Part shown: piece by piece, positions 7,582-16,192 of the stretch
Numbering within the stretch: the first letter of the stretch is position 1
Layout: every line of letters starts with the position of its first letter
Virus record (IMG/VR): IMGVR_UViG_3300042466_002033
Span: 1 to 40,363 of that record
Length of the DNA: 40,363 bases
From: a virus
Direction: 5' to 3' (one strand)
Notes under the pieces: generated by a model
Told to the model about the DNA's origin: nothing
Seen by the model: the letters and a program-made list of their open reading frames with translations, nothing else
Database searches by the model: none
Made by a program: the position numbers and the translations under genes

Positions 7582-7829
7582 CCTGCCCGACTTGCCAATC
7601 TCCCACGCGAGTGGTCTCCTGCCGTTCTGTTGGCGAGGGGTTTATTCGTCGGCGCCGGTGTGAGAACGACCACCGTTTCAACACCGCCGAGGTCTCGCAC
7701 CTCGGCCCCTTCCCCTGGGCAAAGAAAACCGTGACCAAGCCCACCAAGCGCCCCAAACGCACCCACAAGGCCAAGCCTAAGCCCTCGGATTGGCTCACCC
7801 GCATCAACGACAAGCTCGCCACCCTATGA
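7578..7829 (+). CDS. NrdR-type zinc-ribbon protein, 83 aa
   Basis: The first 38 residues closely follow the zinc ribbon of the ribonucleotide-reductase repressor NrdR: CPTC at 3-6, SVGEGFIRRRRCENDHRF at 17-34. The second metal knuckle reads C-x3-H rather than the usual C-x2-C. The ATP-cone that follows in NrdR is absent; a lysine/proline-rich tail takes its place. It is thus probably a free DNA-binding zinc ribbon, not a nucleotide-sensing repressor. It sits immediately before the terminase gene and overlaps it by ATGA. Confidence 0.65.
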   Translation: MTCPTCQSPTRVVSCRSVGEGFIRRRRCENDHRFNTAEVSHLGPFPWAKKTVTKPTKRPKRTHKAKPKPSDWLTRINDKLATL

Positions 7830-9436
7830 CATTCACGCAAACCGCCCACCCTCTGCTGCCATTTATCCCGCCGGAGCTTTTCGTTGCCGACTTTGAGGCG
7901 GCGAAGGCCCTGCTTGTCGAGAGGGAACGCCGCATTGGGTTGGAAAAAGAGGATCCCATCCGCTACGGCTACGAGCCCGAGCACTGGCAGAAAGCCGAGA
8001 AGATCGCCAAGCGCTACCGCGACCTCTTGGTGCTCGGCGGCAACCGCTCCGGCAAGTCCACTTGGGCGGGAAAAATGGTCGTCCGCACCCTACTGGAGAA
8101 GCCCGCGAGCCGCGTGTGGTGCTTCCAGACCACAAACGACAACTCCATCTCCATGCAGCAGCCCATCGTGTGGAATTTCATGCCCGCCGAGCTGCGAACG
8201 GCCAAGCGCAGCAAGATCACCAACATTTCCTACACCCAAAAAAACGGATTTTCGGAAAATACCGCCGTTCTTCCCAATAAATCGCAGGTCTGGTTCCGAA
8301 ATTACGCCCAGGACATCACGACAATAGAGGGTGGTGAGATAGATTTAGCCTGGTGCGACGAATTATGCCCCCTTGAGTGGCTTGAAACAATCCGGTTCCG
8401 ATTATTAGATCGAAATGGCATTCTCCTTGTGACATTTACGCCGATTGAAGGTTATAGTCCCACGGTAAAAAACTACCTGCAAGGCGCCAAGACGCTCGAG
8501 GAGTGCGATGCCGAGCTTTTGCCGAGAAAAAACGGCAAGGGATTTGAAAAAGTCCCTGTGGTGCAGGAATGCGTCACTCGCCACGCCGGCATCATTTATT
8601 TCCAGACCAAAAACAACCCGTGGGCAGGCTACGGGCGCATGAAGACCGAGCTCGCCAAGCAACCCCGCGAAAAAATCCTCTGCCGCGCCTACGGCGTCCC
8701 CGTCAAGGCCGCCGCGACGCGCTTTCCCCGCTTCCGCGAGTCGGTGCATGTCGTCAAGGCCGACCAGATTCCCCAGGAAGGCACGAACTACCTCTTCTGC
8801 GACCCCGCGGGCGGGAAAAACTGGTTCATGCTCTGGATCCGAGTGGACGCCGCCGAGCGGGCGTGGGTCTACCGCGAGTGGCCGCAGACCGACACCTACA
8901 TCGAAGGCGTCGGCTACGCCGGGCCGTGGGCGATCTCCAGCGGCAAAAAAGCCGACGGCGAAGCCGGTGAGGGGCAGAAATCCTTCGGCTTCGGCCTGCT
9001 CGCCTACAAGGCCGAGATCGAACGCATGGAAGCCCTCGACGGGGTCAAGATTTTTGAGCGCTGGATAGACTCAAGGTATGCGAACACCACCGTCGCCGGC
9101 ACCCGCGAGCAATCCACCACCCTCCTCGAGGAACTCGAAGATGTCGGCATGTCCTTCCGATCCTGCCCTGGCGAGAACATCGAGGAAGGCGTCGGCCTCA
9201 TCAACAACGCACTCTACTATGACGAAGAAGCACCCATCGACCACACCAACGCGCCTCGGCTCTATATCTCCGAGTGCTGCACCAACACCATCTGGGCCCT
9301 CAAGGAGTGGACCGGCACCGACGGCCAGAAAGGCGCCAGCAAAGACCCCATCGACTGCCTCCGCTACCTCCTCACTTCTGGAGTCGGCAATGTGGAAGGA
9401 GGTCGGCTCCATGTTACCGGAGGAGGTGCCTATTAA
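7826..9436 (+). CDS. terL: Terminase large subunit (packaging ATPase/nuclease)
   Basis: A 536-aa two-domain motor protein. Walker A is GGNRSGKST at 71-79, and the Walker B-like stretch EIDLAWCDE lies near residue 172. The C-terminal nuclease domain starts around residue 325 with FCDPAGGKNW and includes FERWIDSRYA and KDPIDCLRYLL, supplying acidic metal ligands. It cuts concatemeric DNA and pumps it into the prohead with ATP. The start overlaps the zinc-ribbon gene. An AT-richer patch with atypical codons (about 8220-8470) falls inside the ATPase domain, suggesting past recombination. Confidence 0.9.
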   Translation: MTFTQTAHPLLPFIPPELFVADFEAAKALLVERERRIGLEKEDPIRYGYEPEHWQKAEKIAKRYRDLLVLGGNRSGKSTWAGKMVVRTLLEKPASRVWCFQTTNDNSISMQQPIVWNFMPAELRTAKRSKITNISYTQKNGFSENTAVLPNKSQVWFRNYAQDITTIEGGEIDLAWCDELCPLEWLETIRFRLLDRNGILLVTFTPIEGYSPTVKNYLQGAKTLEECDAELLPRKNGKGFEKVPVVQECVTRHAGIIYFQTKNNPWAGYGRMKTELAKQPREKILCRAYGVPVKAAATRFPRFRESVHVVKADQIPQEGTNYLFCDPAGGKNWFMLWIRVDAAERAWVYREWPQTDTYIEGVGYAGPWAISSGKKADGEAGEGQKSFGFGLLAYKAEIERMEALDGVKIFERWIDSRYANTTVAGTREQSTTLLEELEDVGMSFRSCPGENIEEGVGLINNALYYDEEAPIDHTNAPRLYISECCTNTIWALKEWTGTDGQKGASKDPIDCLRYLLTSGVGNVEGGRLHVTGGGAY

Positions 9437-9602
9437 ACGCCGCACGCTCCGCAAGCGCGATGTCATGGACCTCCTCGGCATCTCGGAGCGGACATACAAG
9501 ACCTACCTCGAGGTCGGCCTCCTGCACCCGATCCCCGCGCCACGGCAGAAACGCCACACCTTCAGCCTCGCAGCCATCATCAAAAAATTCCAACTCGCCT
9601 GA
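9411..9602 (+). CDS. MerR/excisionase-like HTH protein, 63 aa
   Basis: Start ATG 9411 has a near-perfect Shine-Dalgarno (AAGGAGGT, 9396-9403) inside the terminase coding region; the gene overlaps the terminase 3' end by 26 nt in another frame. The product RKRDVMDLLGISERTYKTYLEVGLLHPI is a MerR-type helix-turn-helix with a short wing, ending FSLAAIIKKFQLA. It probably binds DNA, perhaps as a late regulator or packaging accessory. A second in-frame ATG at 9390 is less well placed relative to the ribosome site. Confidence 0.6.
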   Translation: MLPEEVPIKRRTLRKRDVMDLLGISERTYKTYLEVGLLHPIPAPRQKRHTFSLAAIIKKFQLA

Positions 9603-9605
9603 CCT

Positions 9606-9887
9606 ATGATCACCCTAAAAAAAACCACCCGCTACATCCTCCCCGACCGGCTCGACGACGACGACATGGCGACCGCGCTGTGCATGCCAGGAAGCAAGCC
9701 ACTCGTCGTGCAAGCCGTCCTCCAAGTCCTCCGCGACCACATCGACGACTCCGTCGAATTGGTCGGCAGCATCAAGGTTGCCACCGAGCACGGTCAGCTC
9801 GCCCACTGCGCCGGCGCCCTCGACGCTCTGCGCGGCCTTGAGTCCGACCTCCTCCAGCGAATCGACGAAGCGAGTAAGAAGATGTAG
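9606..9887 (+). CDS. Hypothetical protein, 93 aa
   Basis: Starts 3 nt after the HTH gene. The product is acidic and helical (VVQAVLQVLRDHIDDSVELVGSIKVATEHGQLAHCAGALDALRGLESDLLQRIDEASKKM). The central His/Cys and helix-hairpin layout does not match a family I know. It is the last gene before a 444-bp noncoding gap that separates the packaging genes from the capsid genes. Confidence 0.5.
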   Translation: MITLKKTTRYILPDRLDDDDMATALCMPGSKPLVVQAVLQVLRDHIDDSVELVGSIKVATEHGQLAHCAGALDALRGLESDLLQRIDEASKKM

Positions 9888-10331
9888 AAACCAAATGATC
9901 GGCGGGTGAGATCCAATACTATCGCCATCCAGGTGGAGAGATTGAGGATCAATAATACCGAGTTAACCCGGTCACCATTTTTGTTCTCTGCCAGAGGCAG
10001 GAAACCTACAGAGGCTTGACCACTGAGCCAGCAATGCAAATCAGTGGTATCCCAATGTTGAAAAAACAGCCTTCTTTTTTCAACGATTAGAAAAAGCCGT
10101 GCAAACACAAGTCATGCTTGAACTGCTCGCCAAATTCTAATCACTCCGTGTCCTCTGTGTTCTCTGTAGTCAAATCTCCTTTTTTTTCTGCCGTTATAGG
10201 TCGGTCGATGCCTGTTTCTGCCGCTCTGGGTGCGGCTCTATAGATTTCCAGAATTCTGTCGTCATTCTGAATTTCAACGAGCCCCTGTGCCGCTCGACCC
10301 AAAAGGCGCTGACCCACTTGGTTGGATTACC
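9888..10331. other. 444-bp noncoding gap upstream of the capsid operon
   Basis: No convincing gene on either strand. It holds two short hairpins: CCACTGA/TCAGTGG (10020-10047) and a perfect 10-bp stem GTTGAAAAAA/TTTTTTCAAC (10057-10084). It also holds the inverted copy of a CACAGAG-type dispersed repeat (10144-10169). Base composition is lower in GC than the flanks. It is well placed to carry the promoter for the scaffold-capsid-portal genes, but I cannot point to a clear -35/-10 pair. A 104-codon minus-strand frame (9794-10108) crosses the upstream gene and looks like chance. Confidence 0.4.
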
Positions 10332-11360
10332 ATGACGACAGACACACAAGACACCCCACTATCGCTCACCGACATTGCGGCCGAAATCGGCTTCGATCTC
10401 GAGGAGATAACCCCGCAGGAACAACCCGCCGCCGAGGAGACCGAGGACGCGCCAGAAGCGCAGCCAGAGGCCACCGAGACGGAGGACGCCTCAGCGGAAA
10501 CTGATCTTTCACAGGATACCGACTCCGAAGAAAACACTGAAGACGACAGCGACGCCGAGTCCGAAGAGGACAAAGACGACGCCGAGCCCGAAGAGGAAAA
10601 GAACCCCGTCCCCGAGAAGCTTCTCAAGCGCATCGACAAAATCACGGCCAAGCGCCGCGAGGCCGAAGAACGCGCCGAGACCCTCGAGAGCGAGGTCAGC
10701 GAGCTGCGAGCCAAACTCGACGCCACCGTTCCCATCCAAGTTACGCCCACCGCGAGCGACCCGCTCGCCGATGTGGAAACGCCCGAGCAACTCGAAGACC
10801 GAGTTGCCACCGCGAAGAAAATCCGCGCTTGGGCCATCAAGAATTTGGAAGGCGGCACCGTCCAGAATGCCGCCGGCGAGGATGTCTACTACGAGCCCTC
10901 TCAGGTTCGTGAATACCTCGCCACCGCCGACGAGCTCCTCACCGAGCACGCCCCCAAGCGCAAGGAATGGATCTCGCAGCGCAGCATGGTCCTCACCGAA
11001 GCCAAGGCCGTCTACCCGGCTCTCTTCAAGGCAGGCACCCAAGAGCACGAAAGCCTCTTGGCCACCATCAAAGCGCACCCCTACCTCAAAGGTCTCCCTC
11101 AACTGGAGATGATCGTAGGCGACGCGATGGAAGGCATGAAGCTCCGGTTCGCCCGCCTCGAAGCCGCACAGAAAAAAGCCGCATCGTCCAAGACCGAGTC
11201 GAAATCCCCCGTGAAAGCCAGCAACCCGCCGAGTCCCGCCAAAGGTGCCCGAGTGCCCGCCCAAGACATAGCGAACCGCGAAGGAGCAAAAAACCTGTTC
11301 TCTCGAGGATCCTCGCTCAAGACCGACGACATCGCAGCGTTCCTCGAAAGTGCGCTCTAA
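10332..11360 (+). CDS. Capsid scaffolding-like protein, acidic, 342 aa
   Basis: Placed directly before the major capsid gene. The N-terminal third (about 20-95) is extremely Glu/Asp-rich. It is followed by a Lys/Arg-Glu coiled coil (LKRIDKITAKRREAEERAETLESEVSELRAKL) and a basic C-terminus, the usual make-up of scaffolding proteins that template prohead assembly and then leave or are digested. No protease motif is seen. ATG 10332 is preferred over an in-frame ATG at 10230, because the sequence between reads like noncoding leader. No Shine-Dalgarno is visible. Confidence 0.65.
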   Translation: MTTDTQDTPLSLTDIAAEIGFDLEEITPQEQPAAEETEDAPEAQPEATETEDASAETDLSQDTDSEENTEDDSDAESEEDKDDAEPEEEKNPVPEKLLKRIDKITAKRREAEERAETLESEVSELRAKLDATVPIQVTPTASDPLADVETPEQLEDRVATAKKIRAWAIKNLEGGTVQNAAGEDVYYEPSQVREYLATADELLTEHAPKRKEWISQRSMVLTEAKAVYPALFKAGTQEHESLLATIKAHPYLKGLPQLEMIVGDAMEGMKLRFARLEAAQKKAASSKTESKSPVKASNPPSPAKGARVPAQDIANREGAKNLFSRGSSLKTDDIAAFLESAL

Positions 11361-11396
11361 CCCCCCAAATCCAAACCAACCCCCCCCCTTAACACA

Positions 11397-12416
11397 ATGC
11401 CCGCAACACTCATCACCTCCCAGACTGGCATCCGCCAGGATCTCTCCGACCTCATCGCGGTCGTAGACGCAAAAACCTGCCCCGTCATCTCGATGGCGAA
11501 AAAAGGCGCAGAGCCCATCAACCCCCTCACACAATGGCAAGCCGACGCATTCAATGCGGCAACGGTTCCCGCCGGCGTCCTCTCGAACACCGATGTTTCC
11601 TCATCTGATTTCGTGGACAACGCCGCAAACCGCGTGCTGCTCTCGGCCCGCATCCAGAAGTTCCGCGAAGTCCCATCCGTGGACGATCTCGCGCAGCATG
11701 TCTCCGAAGTTGCCGGCATCGGCAAAAAGAAGGAGATGGCCCGCGCCGTCAGCAAATCCCTCGAGCAAATGAAGCGCTCGATGGAAGCCGCATTCTGCTC
11801 CGACCAAGAAGGCGTCGAGCAATCCGGCGCGACCCCCTACAAGACCCGCGGTCTTGGCAAGTGGATCCAGAACGGCGCTCAGTCCGACCTCCCCGTCAAC
11901 TCGGCCTACCGCACACCGACCGCGTCGATCAACACGACCGTCACGGCCAGCCTCACCGAGAACAACATCCAAGACATGTTGCAGTCCCTCTACGAGCAGA
12001 CCGGCAAATCCCAGACCTACAGCCTCGTCTGCGGGCCTGCACTCAAGCGCCAGTTCACCTCGTTCACACGCACCCAATTCGCTTCGACGAATGTCGCCAG
12101 CGCCATCCGCGTGTTGAATCAAAAGGACAGCTCCAAAATCGTCAGCTCTGTTGACATTTTTGAAGGTGACTTCGGCACCCTCGAGCTCATCCCATCGCTT
12201 TTCCTGGCGAAGGACGCAACCGTCAACGCAGCCGCCGTGCAGAACGGCCGTGGCTATGTCCTCGACATGGACATGGTCGAGCTCCGCTACAACCGCAAGC
12301 CCCGCTTCCAAGAGCTGGAAGACCGTGGCGGTGGCCCACGCGGCATCGTGGACGCGATCTGCGCCCTCTGCGTCAAGAGCCCTCTGGCTCTCGGCAAGTT
12401 CGCACCGACTGCCTAA
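11397..12416 (+). CDS. Major capsid protein, SU10-type (DUF5309-like)
   Basis: A 339-aa protein with the layout of the SU10-like major capsid family: N-terminal TSQTGIRQDLSDLIAVVDAKTCPVISMAKKG, a loop with FVDNAANRVLLSARIQKFREV, a central EQMKRSMEAAFCSDQEGV helix and SLVCGPALKRQFTSFTRTQF, then a C-terminal beta-rich half containing DMDMVELRYNRKPRFQEL. HK97-fold coat proteins of this family build podovirus heads. A C-rich leader (ACCAAC plus a C-run, then AACACA) sits just before the ATG; a related leader precedes the fibre gene at 16508. A strong hairpin follows the gene. Confidence 0.8.
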   Translation: MPATLITSQTGIRQDLSDLIAVVDAKTCPVISMAKKGAEPINPLTQWQADAFNAATVPAGVLSNTDVSSSDFVDNAANRVLLSARIQKFREVPSVDDLAQHVSEVAGIGKKKEMARAVSKSLEQMKRSMEAAFCSDQEGVEQSGATPYKTRGLGKWIQNGAQSDLPVNSAYRTPTASINTTVTASLTENNIQDMLQSLYEQTGKSQTYSLVCGPALKRQFTSFTRTQFASTNVASAIRVLNQKDSSKIVSSVDIFEGDFGTLELIPSLFLAKDATVNAAAVQNGRGYVLDMDMVELRYNRKPRFQELEDRGGGPRGIVDAICALCVKSPLALGKFAPTA

Positions 12417-12426
12417 TACAGCCTCC

Positions 12427-12496
12427 CCCGCATAGGCCCTACGGAGGGGCGCTCACCACCCTCCAGATTAAAACTGAGCGCCCCTCCCAATGCGGG
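12427..12496 (+). terminator. Nested hairpin after the major capsid gene
   Basis: Perfect 12-bp stem GGAGGGGCGCTC (12443-12454) / GAGCGCCCCTCC (12476-12487), enclosed by an outer stem CCCGCAT (12427-12433) / ATGCGGG (12490-12496). It lies wholly in the gap between the capsid gene and the next start. Only a weak AAATTT follows, so it may be a partial terminator, an mRNA stabiliser or an attenuator that gives capsid mRNA an excess over the portal. Confidence 0.55.
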
Positions 12497-12508
12497 ACAA
12501 ATTTCTAA

Positions 12509-12841
12509 ATGTCCGACCTCGCAGTAGAACTTGAAGCCGATCTTGGTGACCTTGCCCCGCTGGTCACTGAGGAACTCCGCACCGGTTGGCACGCCAGCAT
12601 GGTCAACGCCGAGATGCGGCAACAACGCATCAAGGCCGCGAGCGACCGCATCGCCGCAGCCCGCAGCACGGTGGAAGGCATCGGCCAGCACACCATGAGC
12701 GTCGATTTCGACAGCTATATCTACTGGAACAACCTCCTGCCGGGTTGCTGGAAGGACAAAGGATTCCGCGAGGAATTCAAAAAAGCCAACCCCCACACCG
12801 TCGTCACCACCACCGCCAAGCCGACCATCGTCGTCCAATGA
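12509..12841 (+). CDS. Hypothetical virion-region protein, 110 aa
   Basis: Lies between capsid and portal genes. Mostly helical N-terminal 60 residues (DLAPLVTEELRTGWHASMVNAEMRQQRIKAASDRIAAARS) followed by an aromatic segment (MSVDFDSYIYWNNLLPGCWKDKGFREEF) and a Thr/Val-rich tail. The stop overlaps the portal ATG. The position suggests a head component or assembly factor. I recognise no family; the aromatic stretch resembles a segment seen in small phage head-region proteins, but I would not name a function. Confidence 0.55.
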   Translation: MSDLAVELEADLGDLAPLVTEELRTGWHASMVNAEMRQQRIKAASDRIAAARSTVEGIGQHTMSVDFDSYIYWNNLLPGCWKDKGFREEFKKANPHTVVTTTAKPTIVVQ

Positions 12842-14919
12842 AATCCTCCGCCATTTCAGAAATCATCGGCCTCGTCGAGGAAGCGGAGACCGACGCCGCG
12901 AACTACTGGTCGCGCAAAAATCTCAACTACAACCAGCGCTTCTGCCTCTGGCCAGGACAAGACGACACCGGCCGCAAATACTCGTCGAACCTCGGCAAAA
13001 ACGCCTTCCCATGGGATGGCGCTTCCGACTCCCGAATCCGCCTTTCTGACATGCTCATCAACGAGCGTGTGCGGTTGATGAAAAACTCCTTCACCCGCGC
13101 CCGTCTCGCCGTCATGCCCACCGAGACGACCGACATCCAAGCCGGCCGAAAAGTCGAGACCGTCATCCAGTGGATCCTCAATTCCCACTGCGCAGCCATG
13201 ACCAAGCGCGAGATCGAACTCGCCGCAAACATCCGCGAGACCTACGGCCTCGCCGTCATGGGCGTCTTCTGGCGCCGCACCACTCGCAACGAAAAGCTCA
13301 CCTTCACGCTCGAGTCCCTGCAGATGCAATACATGGAGACCGGCGACCCCCAGCTCGCCCTCATCATCGAGGCGATCCTTGATCCCACGCAGGAAGAAGC
13401 CGTGGCCCGCGAGATGGATCTCCTGCTCCCCGGCCAAGGCACCGCAGCCAATGTCCGCAAGCTCCGCGAAACCGGAGCGTTTGAATACGACTCGCCCTAC
13501 ATCTTCGAGAACCTCCCCGACTGGCAAGCCTACGAGCCCTGGGAGGACATTATTTTCCCTCCGAGCACCTACGACCTCCAGCGGGCACCCTTCATCGCCT
13601 GCCGCGAACTCCTCCGCGAAGACGAGCTCCGCGAGCGCGAGGTCACCGAGGACTACGACCCACGCTGGATCGAAGAGGCCGTGAAGCACAAAGGCATCTC
13701 CCGCCGCACCGGCCGGAACATGTATCGCATCACCGATACATTCCTGCTCTCCGACGACCGCGACATGATCGAGGTCTGGCGTGTCTACCAGAAAAAGTGG
13801 AACGAAAAGATCGGCGCCATGGAGGTCATCTGCACCCACATTCAGCCCAGCGTCGTGGACCGCGTCGCCAAGTCCGAGGCCATGGGCTACGAGCACGGCC
13901 AGTATCCCTTCATCGAGCTACCCCTCGAGCGCACCAGCCGCCCCCTCATCGAGGCCCGAGGCGTGCCCGAGCTCGTCGCCAGCCAGCAAAGCGAGATTAA
14001 GGTGCAACGCGACTACCGCAGCGACCGCGCCTCACTGACCATCCTCCCTCCCCTCAAAATCCCGGCTTCGAGAGGAAAAATGGAAATTGTCCTTGGCCCT
14101 GCCAAGCTCCTCCCAGAGCGTCGCCCCGGCGAATTCCAATGGATGGCCCCGCCTGTAAATGACATGGGCACCATCGAAATCGAAGCCGCCACCCGCCGCG
14201 ATGTAGATGAATATTTCGGCATCCCCCGCGCCGACATGGCCCCGCAGCGTGCTCTCCTCGCCCAGCAGGATCTGGTCGATACCTGGCTCGCCGACATGGC
14301 CCTCATCCTCGGCCAGACCTTCCAACTCTGTCAGCAATACCTCGACGACATCCAATTCGTTCGAGTCGCCGGCGGACTGCCCACCCCCTTCCGCGCCAGC
14401 CGCCAGGATATCCAAGGCAAATACGATCTCCGCCTCGACTTCGACGCCCGCACGCTCGACTCCGAGGCCCTCAAGATCAAGCTGCAAGGGCTCACCCAAC
14501 TCATCCCCCTCGATACGCAAGGCGTCATCGACCGCGCCGGACTCGTCAAATTCCTCTTCGGTTCCATCGACCCAAATCTCTCCGAGCTCCTCATCCGCGA
14601 CGCCGAAGCCGCCAGCCAGCAAGAGATCGACGACGAGCAAGTCCAGTTCACCAAAATCGCCGCCGGCACCGAGCCACCGCTCAAAGGCGAAGGCCAAAAC
14701 TTCCAACTCCGCCTGCAAACCCTGCAAAACATCGTGCAGAGCAACCCCGCCATCCAGCAGCGCCTGCAACAAGACCAAATCTTCGCCGCCATGCTCAACG
14801 CCCGCATGGAATCCTTCGCCTTCCAAGTCCAACAACAACAAAACGCCCAAATCGGCCGCGTCGGCGCCCAACCCGGCCTGCAAAAAGTCGCCGAGGAAAT
14901 GCAAGGAGGAGCACAATGA
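12838..14919 (+). CDS. Portal protein
   Basis: A 693-aa protein in the canonical place after the capsid gene. The N-terminal domain contains WSRKNLNYNQRFCLWPGQ and WDGASDSRIRLSDMLINERVRLM, typical of large podovirus portals. A wing/stem region follows, with ILPPLKIPASRGKMEIVLGPAKLLP and a DEYFGIPRAD turn. The last ~120 residues are a Gln/Asn-rich helical barrel (LRLQTLQNIVQSNPAIQQRLQQ). Twelve copies would form the DNA gate for packaging and the tail attachment point. ATG 12838 overlaps the upstream stop. The size is above that of siphovirus portals (about 400-500 aa), in line with a P22- or SU10-like virus. Confidence 0.8.
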   Translation: MKSSAISEIIGLVEEAETDAANYWSRKNLNYNQRFCLWPGQDDTGRKYSSNLGKNAFPWDGASDSRIRLSDMLINERVRLMKNSFTRARLAVMPTETTDIQAGRKVETVIQWILNSHCAAMTKREIELAANIRETYGLAVMGVFWRRTTRNEKLTFTLESLQMQYMETGDPQLALIIEAILDPTQEEAVAREMDLLLPGQGTAANVRKLRETGAFEYDSPYIFENLPDWQAYEPWEDIIFPPSTYDLQRAPFIACRELLREDELREREVTEDYDPRWIEEAVKHKGISRRTGRNMYRITDTFLLSDDRDMIEVWRVYQKKWNEKIGAMEVICTHIQPSVVDRVAKSEAMGYEHGQYPFIELPLERTSRPLIEARGVPELVASQQSEIKVQRDYRSDRASLTILPPLKIPASRGKMEIVLGPAKLLPERRPGEFQWMAPPVNDMGTIEIEAATRRDVDEYFGIPRADMAPQRALLAQQDLVDTWLADMALILGQTFQLCQQYLDDIQFVRVAGGLPTPFRASRQDIQGKYDLRLDFDARTLDSEALKIKLQGLTQLIPLDTQGVIDRAGLVKFLFGSIDPNLSELLIRDAEAASQQEIDDEQVQFTKIAAGTEPPLKGEGQNFQLRLQTLQNIVQSNPAIQQRLQQDQIFAAMLNARMESFAFQVQQQQNAQIGRVGAQPGLQKVAEEMQGGAQ

Positions 14920-15863
14920 AGGCCACTCCCTACCGCACCGTCCGCGATGGCGTGATTTCCCGCATGGGCATCGACCCCGCGCAGCCGCTTATGGCCTCGC
15001 AGGCCACGGCGCTGGCGGAGTATTTGACCACCGCTGCCGCGACGGCTTGGACATTTTTCGATTGGCCGGATGTCTATCTCACCGAGGCCCGCACGCCGGT
15101 GGGCGAGGGCTACGCGCCGGGTCTCTACACTTTCGAGAGCGATTATGTAGGCACGACATCCTACATCGGCCGCGCCTTGCAGGGCTCGCAATTTGCGGAC
15201 CCGGTATGGCGGATCAAGCGCGTCACCACGACCGCAGCGGGCGATATGCTGAATATCGACACCGCCGTGGATGTCGCGTGGAACGACCGCACGACCGCGA
15301 CCTACATTGAGACGAGCACGAATGCGCCTGCGGAGGAGTTCATCCCCTACATCCCGCTGCTGGCTCCAGGCCAGAAGGCCATCGGCAATGTGCTGAAGGT
15401 TTATGACATCAAGCCCGACGAGGGCCGCATCACAAAATCCCTTTCCTTCGTCGTCACCGAAGACCGCATCCTCATCACCGATACGGACTACATCTCCGGC
15501 CAAGTCTGGGTGGAGTTCTCGCTACCGCAGCCGAAGTTCACCGCCACCGCGTTCAACGCCTCCACCGCTTACGCAGCGGGCGATCTTGTTTACTACAACA
15601 CCACCGGCGATTGCTACGAGGCCATCGCCGACACGACCGGCAATCTCCCGACGAATGAGGAGTTCTGGCTACGCCACCGCATCCCGGCATTCCTCGCGGA
15701 CTACCTCAAGTTCTACGCGCTCGCCGAAACGCTCAGTGAGGACGGCCAGATGGACAAGGCCAACTACCAGTTCTCCCGCGCCGAAGGCATCCTGCAACAA
15801 CGCATGGACGACGCCTGGCTGCGCAAAGGCGAGGTGCGCCGCTACTCCGCCAGCTTCCAATAA
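14916..15863 (+). CDS. Head-tail connector / tail-tube-like structural protein, 315 aa
   Basis: Coupled to the portal (ATGA overlap) with a strong AAGGAGGAG ribosome site at 14902-14910. The N-terminal part (YRTVRDGVISRMGIDPAQPLM) resembles podovirus head-completion or adaptor proteins. Residues about 209-248 (FNASTAYAAGDLVYYNTTGDCYEAIADTTGN..., positions 15547-15660) look like a ChiC/CBM5-12-type carbohydrate-binding fold (A-Y-xx-GDLVYY pattern). A C-terminal helical arm (AETLSEDGQMDKANYQFSRAEGILQQRM) would dock on the portal ring. The exact ring position cannot be told from sequence alone. Confidence 0.6.
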   Translation: MKATPYRTVRDGVISRMGIDPAQPLMASQATALAEYLTTAAATAWTFFDWPDVYLTEARTPVGEGYAPGLYTFESDYVGTTSYIGRALQGSQFADPVWRIKRVTTTAAGDMLNIDTAVDVAWNDRTTATYIETSTNAPAEEFIPYIPLLAPGQKAIGNVLKVYDIKPDEGRITKSLSFVVTEDRILITDTDYISGQVWVEFSLPQPKFTATAFNASTAYAAGDLVYYNTTGDCYEAIADTTGNLPTNEEFWLRHRIPAFLADYLKFYALAETLSEDGQMDKANYQFSRAEGILQQRMDDAWLRKGEVRRYSASFQ

Positions 15864-15871
15864 CCACCCCC

Positions 15872-15900
15872 TTGACACCCTCTCCCATAATTAAATTAAC
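15872..15900 (+). promoter_or_regulatory. Possible promoter before the adhesin genes
   Basis: A perfect TTGACA (15872-15877) lies in the 40-bp gap after the connector gene and is followed by an AT-rich stretch CATAATTAAATTAA (15886-15899). The best -10-like hexamers (TAAATT at 15892, ATTAAC at 15895) are imperfect in sequence or spacing, so this is a weak prediction. Confidence 0.3.
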
Positions 15901-15903
15901 GAC

Positions 15904-16191
15904 ATGAGTAACCCCACAGTCCAGATCGCCGCACGCTCTTCATCGGGAGTCGTGCAACCCGTGCAAGCCACTCCTGATGGGGCTCTGCGCGTCACCACAG
16001 GATTTCCTCTTCCTCTTTACGATGCCTTCAGCATTGTGCGTGTTGGCTCCACAAATAACACCGACTACACGCAGTATTCTTTCGGCGGCACAGCGGTGGC
16101 TCGCGTGAAGGTTACCTACTTTGGCGGCACGCCGACTACGGATAACGCCTCAATCTCCGGCTCGTTTATTCAGTTTCCGCCTTTCGCATAA
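15904..16191 (+). CDS. Small virion-associated protein, 95 aa
   Basis: A Ser/Thr/Gly-rich, beta-type protein (VQIAARSSSGVVQPVQATPDGALRVTTGF ... FGGTAVARVKVTYFGGTP) in the tail-fibre region. The opening has the look of short phage structural proteins that begin with an xVRxSxGxVxPVxxxxDG pattern. No signal peptide or metal site. It precedes another small gene by 1 nt. Probably a minor tail or decoration protein; function inferred from position only. Confidence 0.5.
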   Translation: MSNPTVQIAARSSSGVVQPVQATPDGALRVTTGFPLPLYDAFSIVRVGSTNNTDYTQYSFGGTAVARVKVTYFGGTPTTDNASISGSFIQFPPFA

Positions 16192-16192
16192 C

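Noticed and set aside
9794-10108. A 104-codon minus-strand ORF crossing the noncoding gap
   Set aside because: It runs antisense into the end of the 93-aa gene, lacks a ribosome site and shows no recognisable domain; the gap also carries hairpins and a dispersed repeat.
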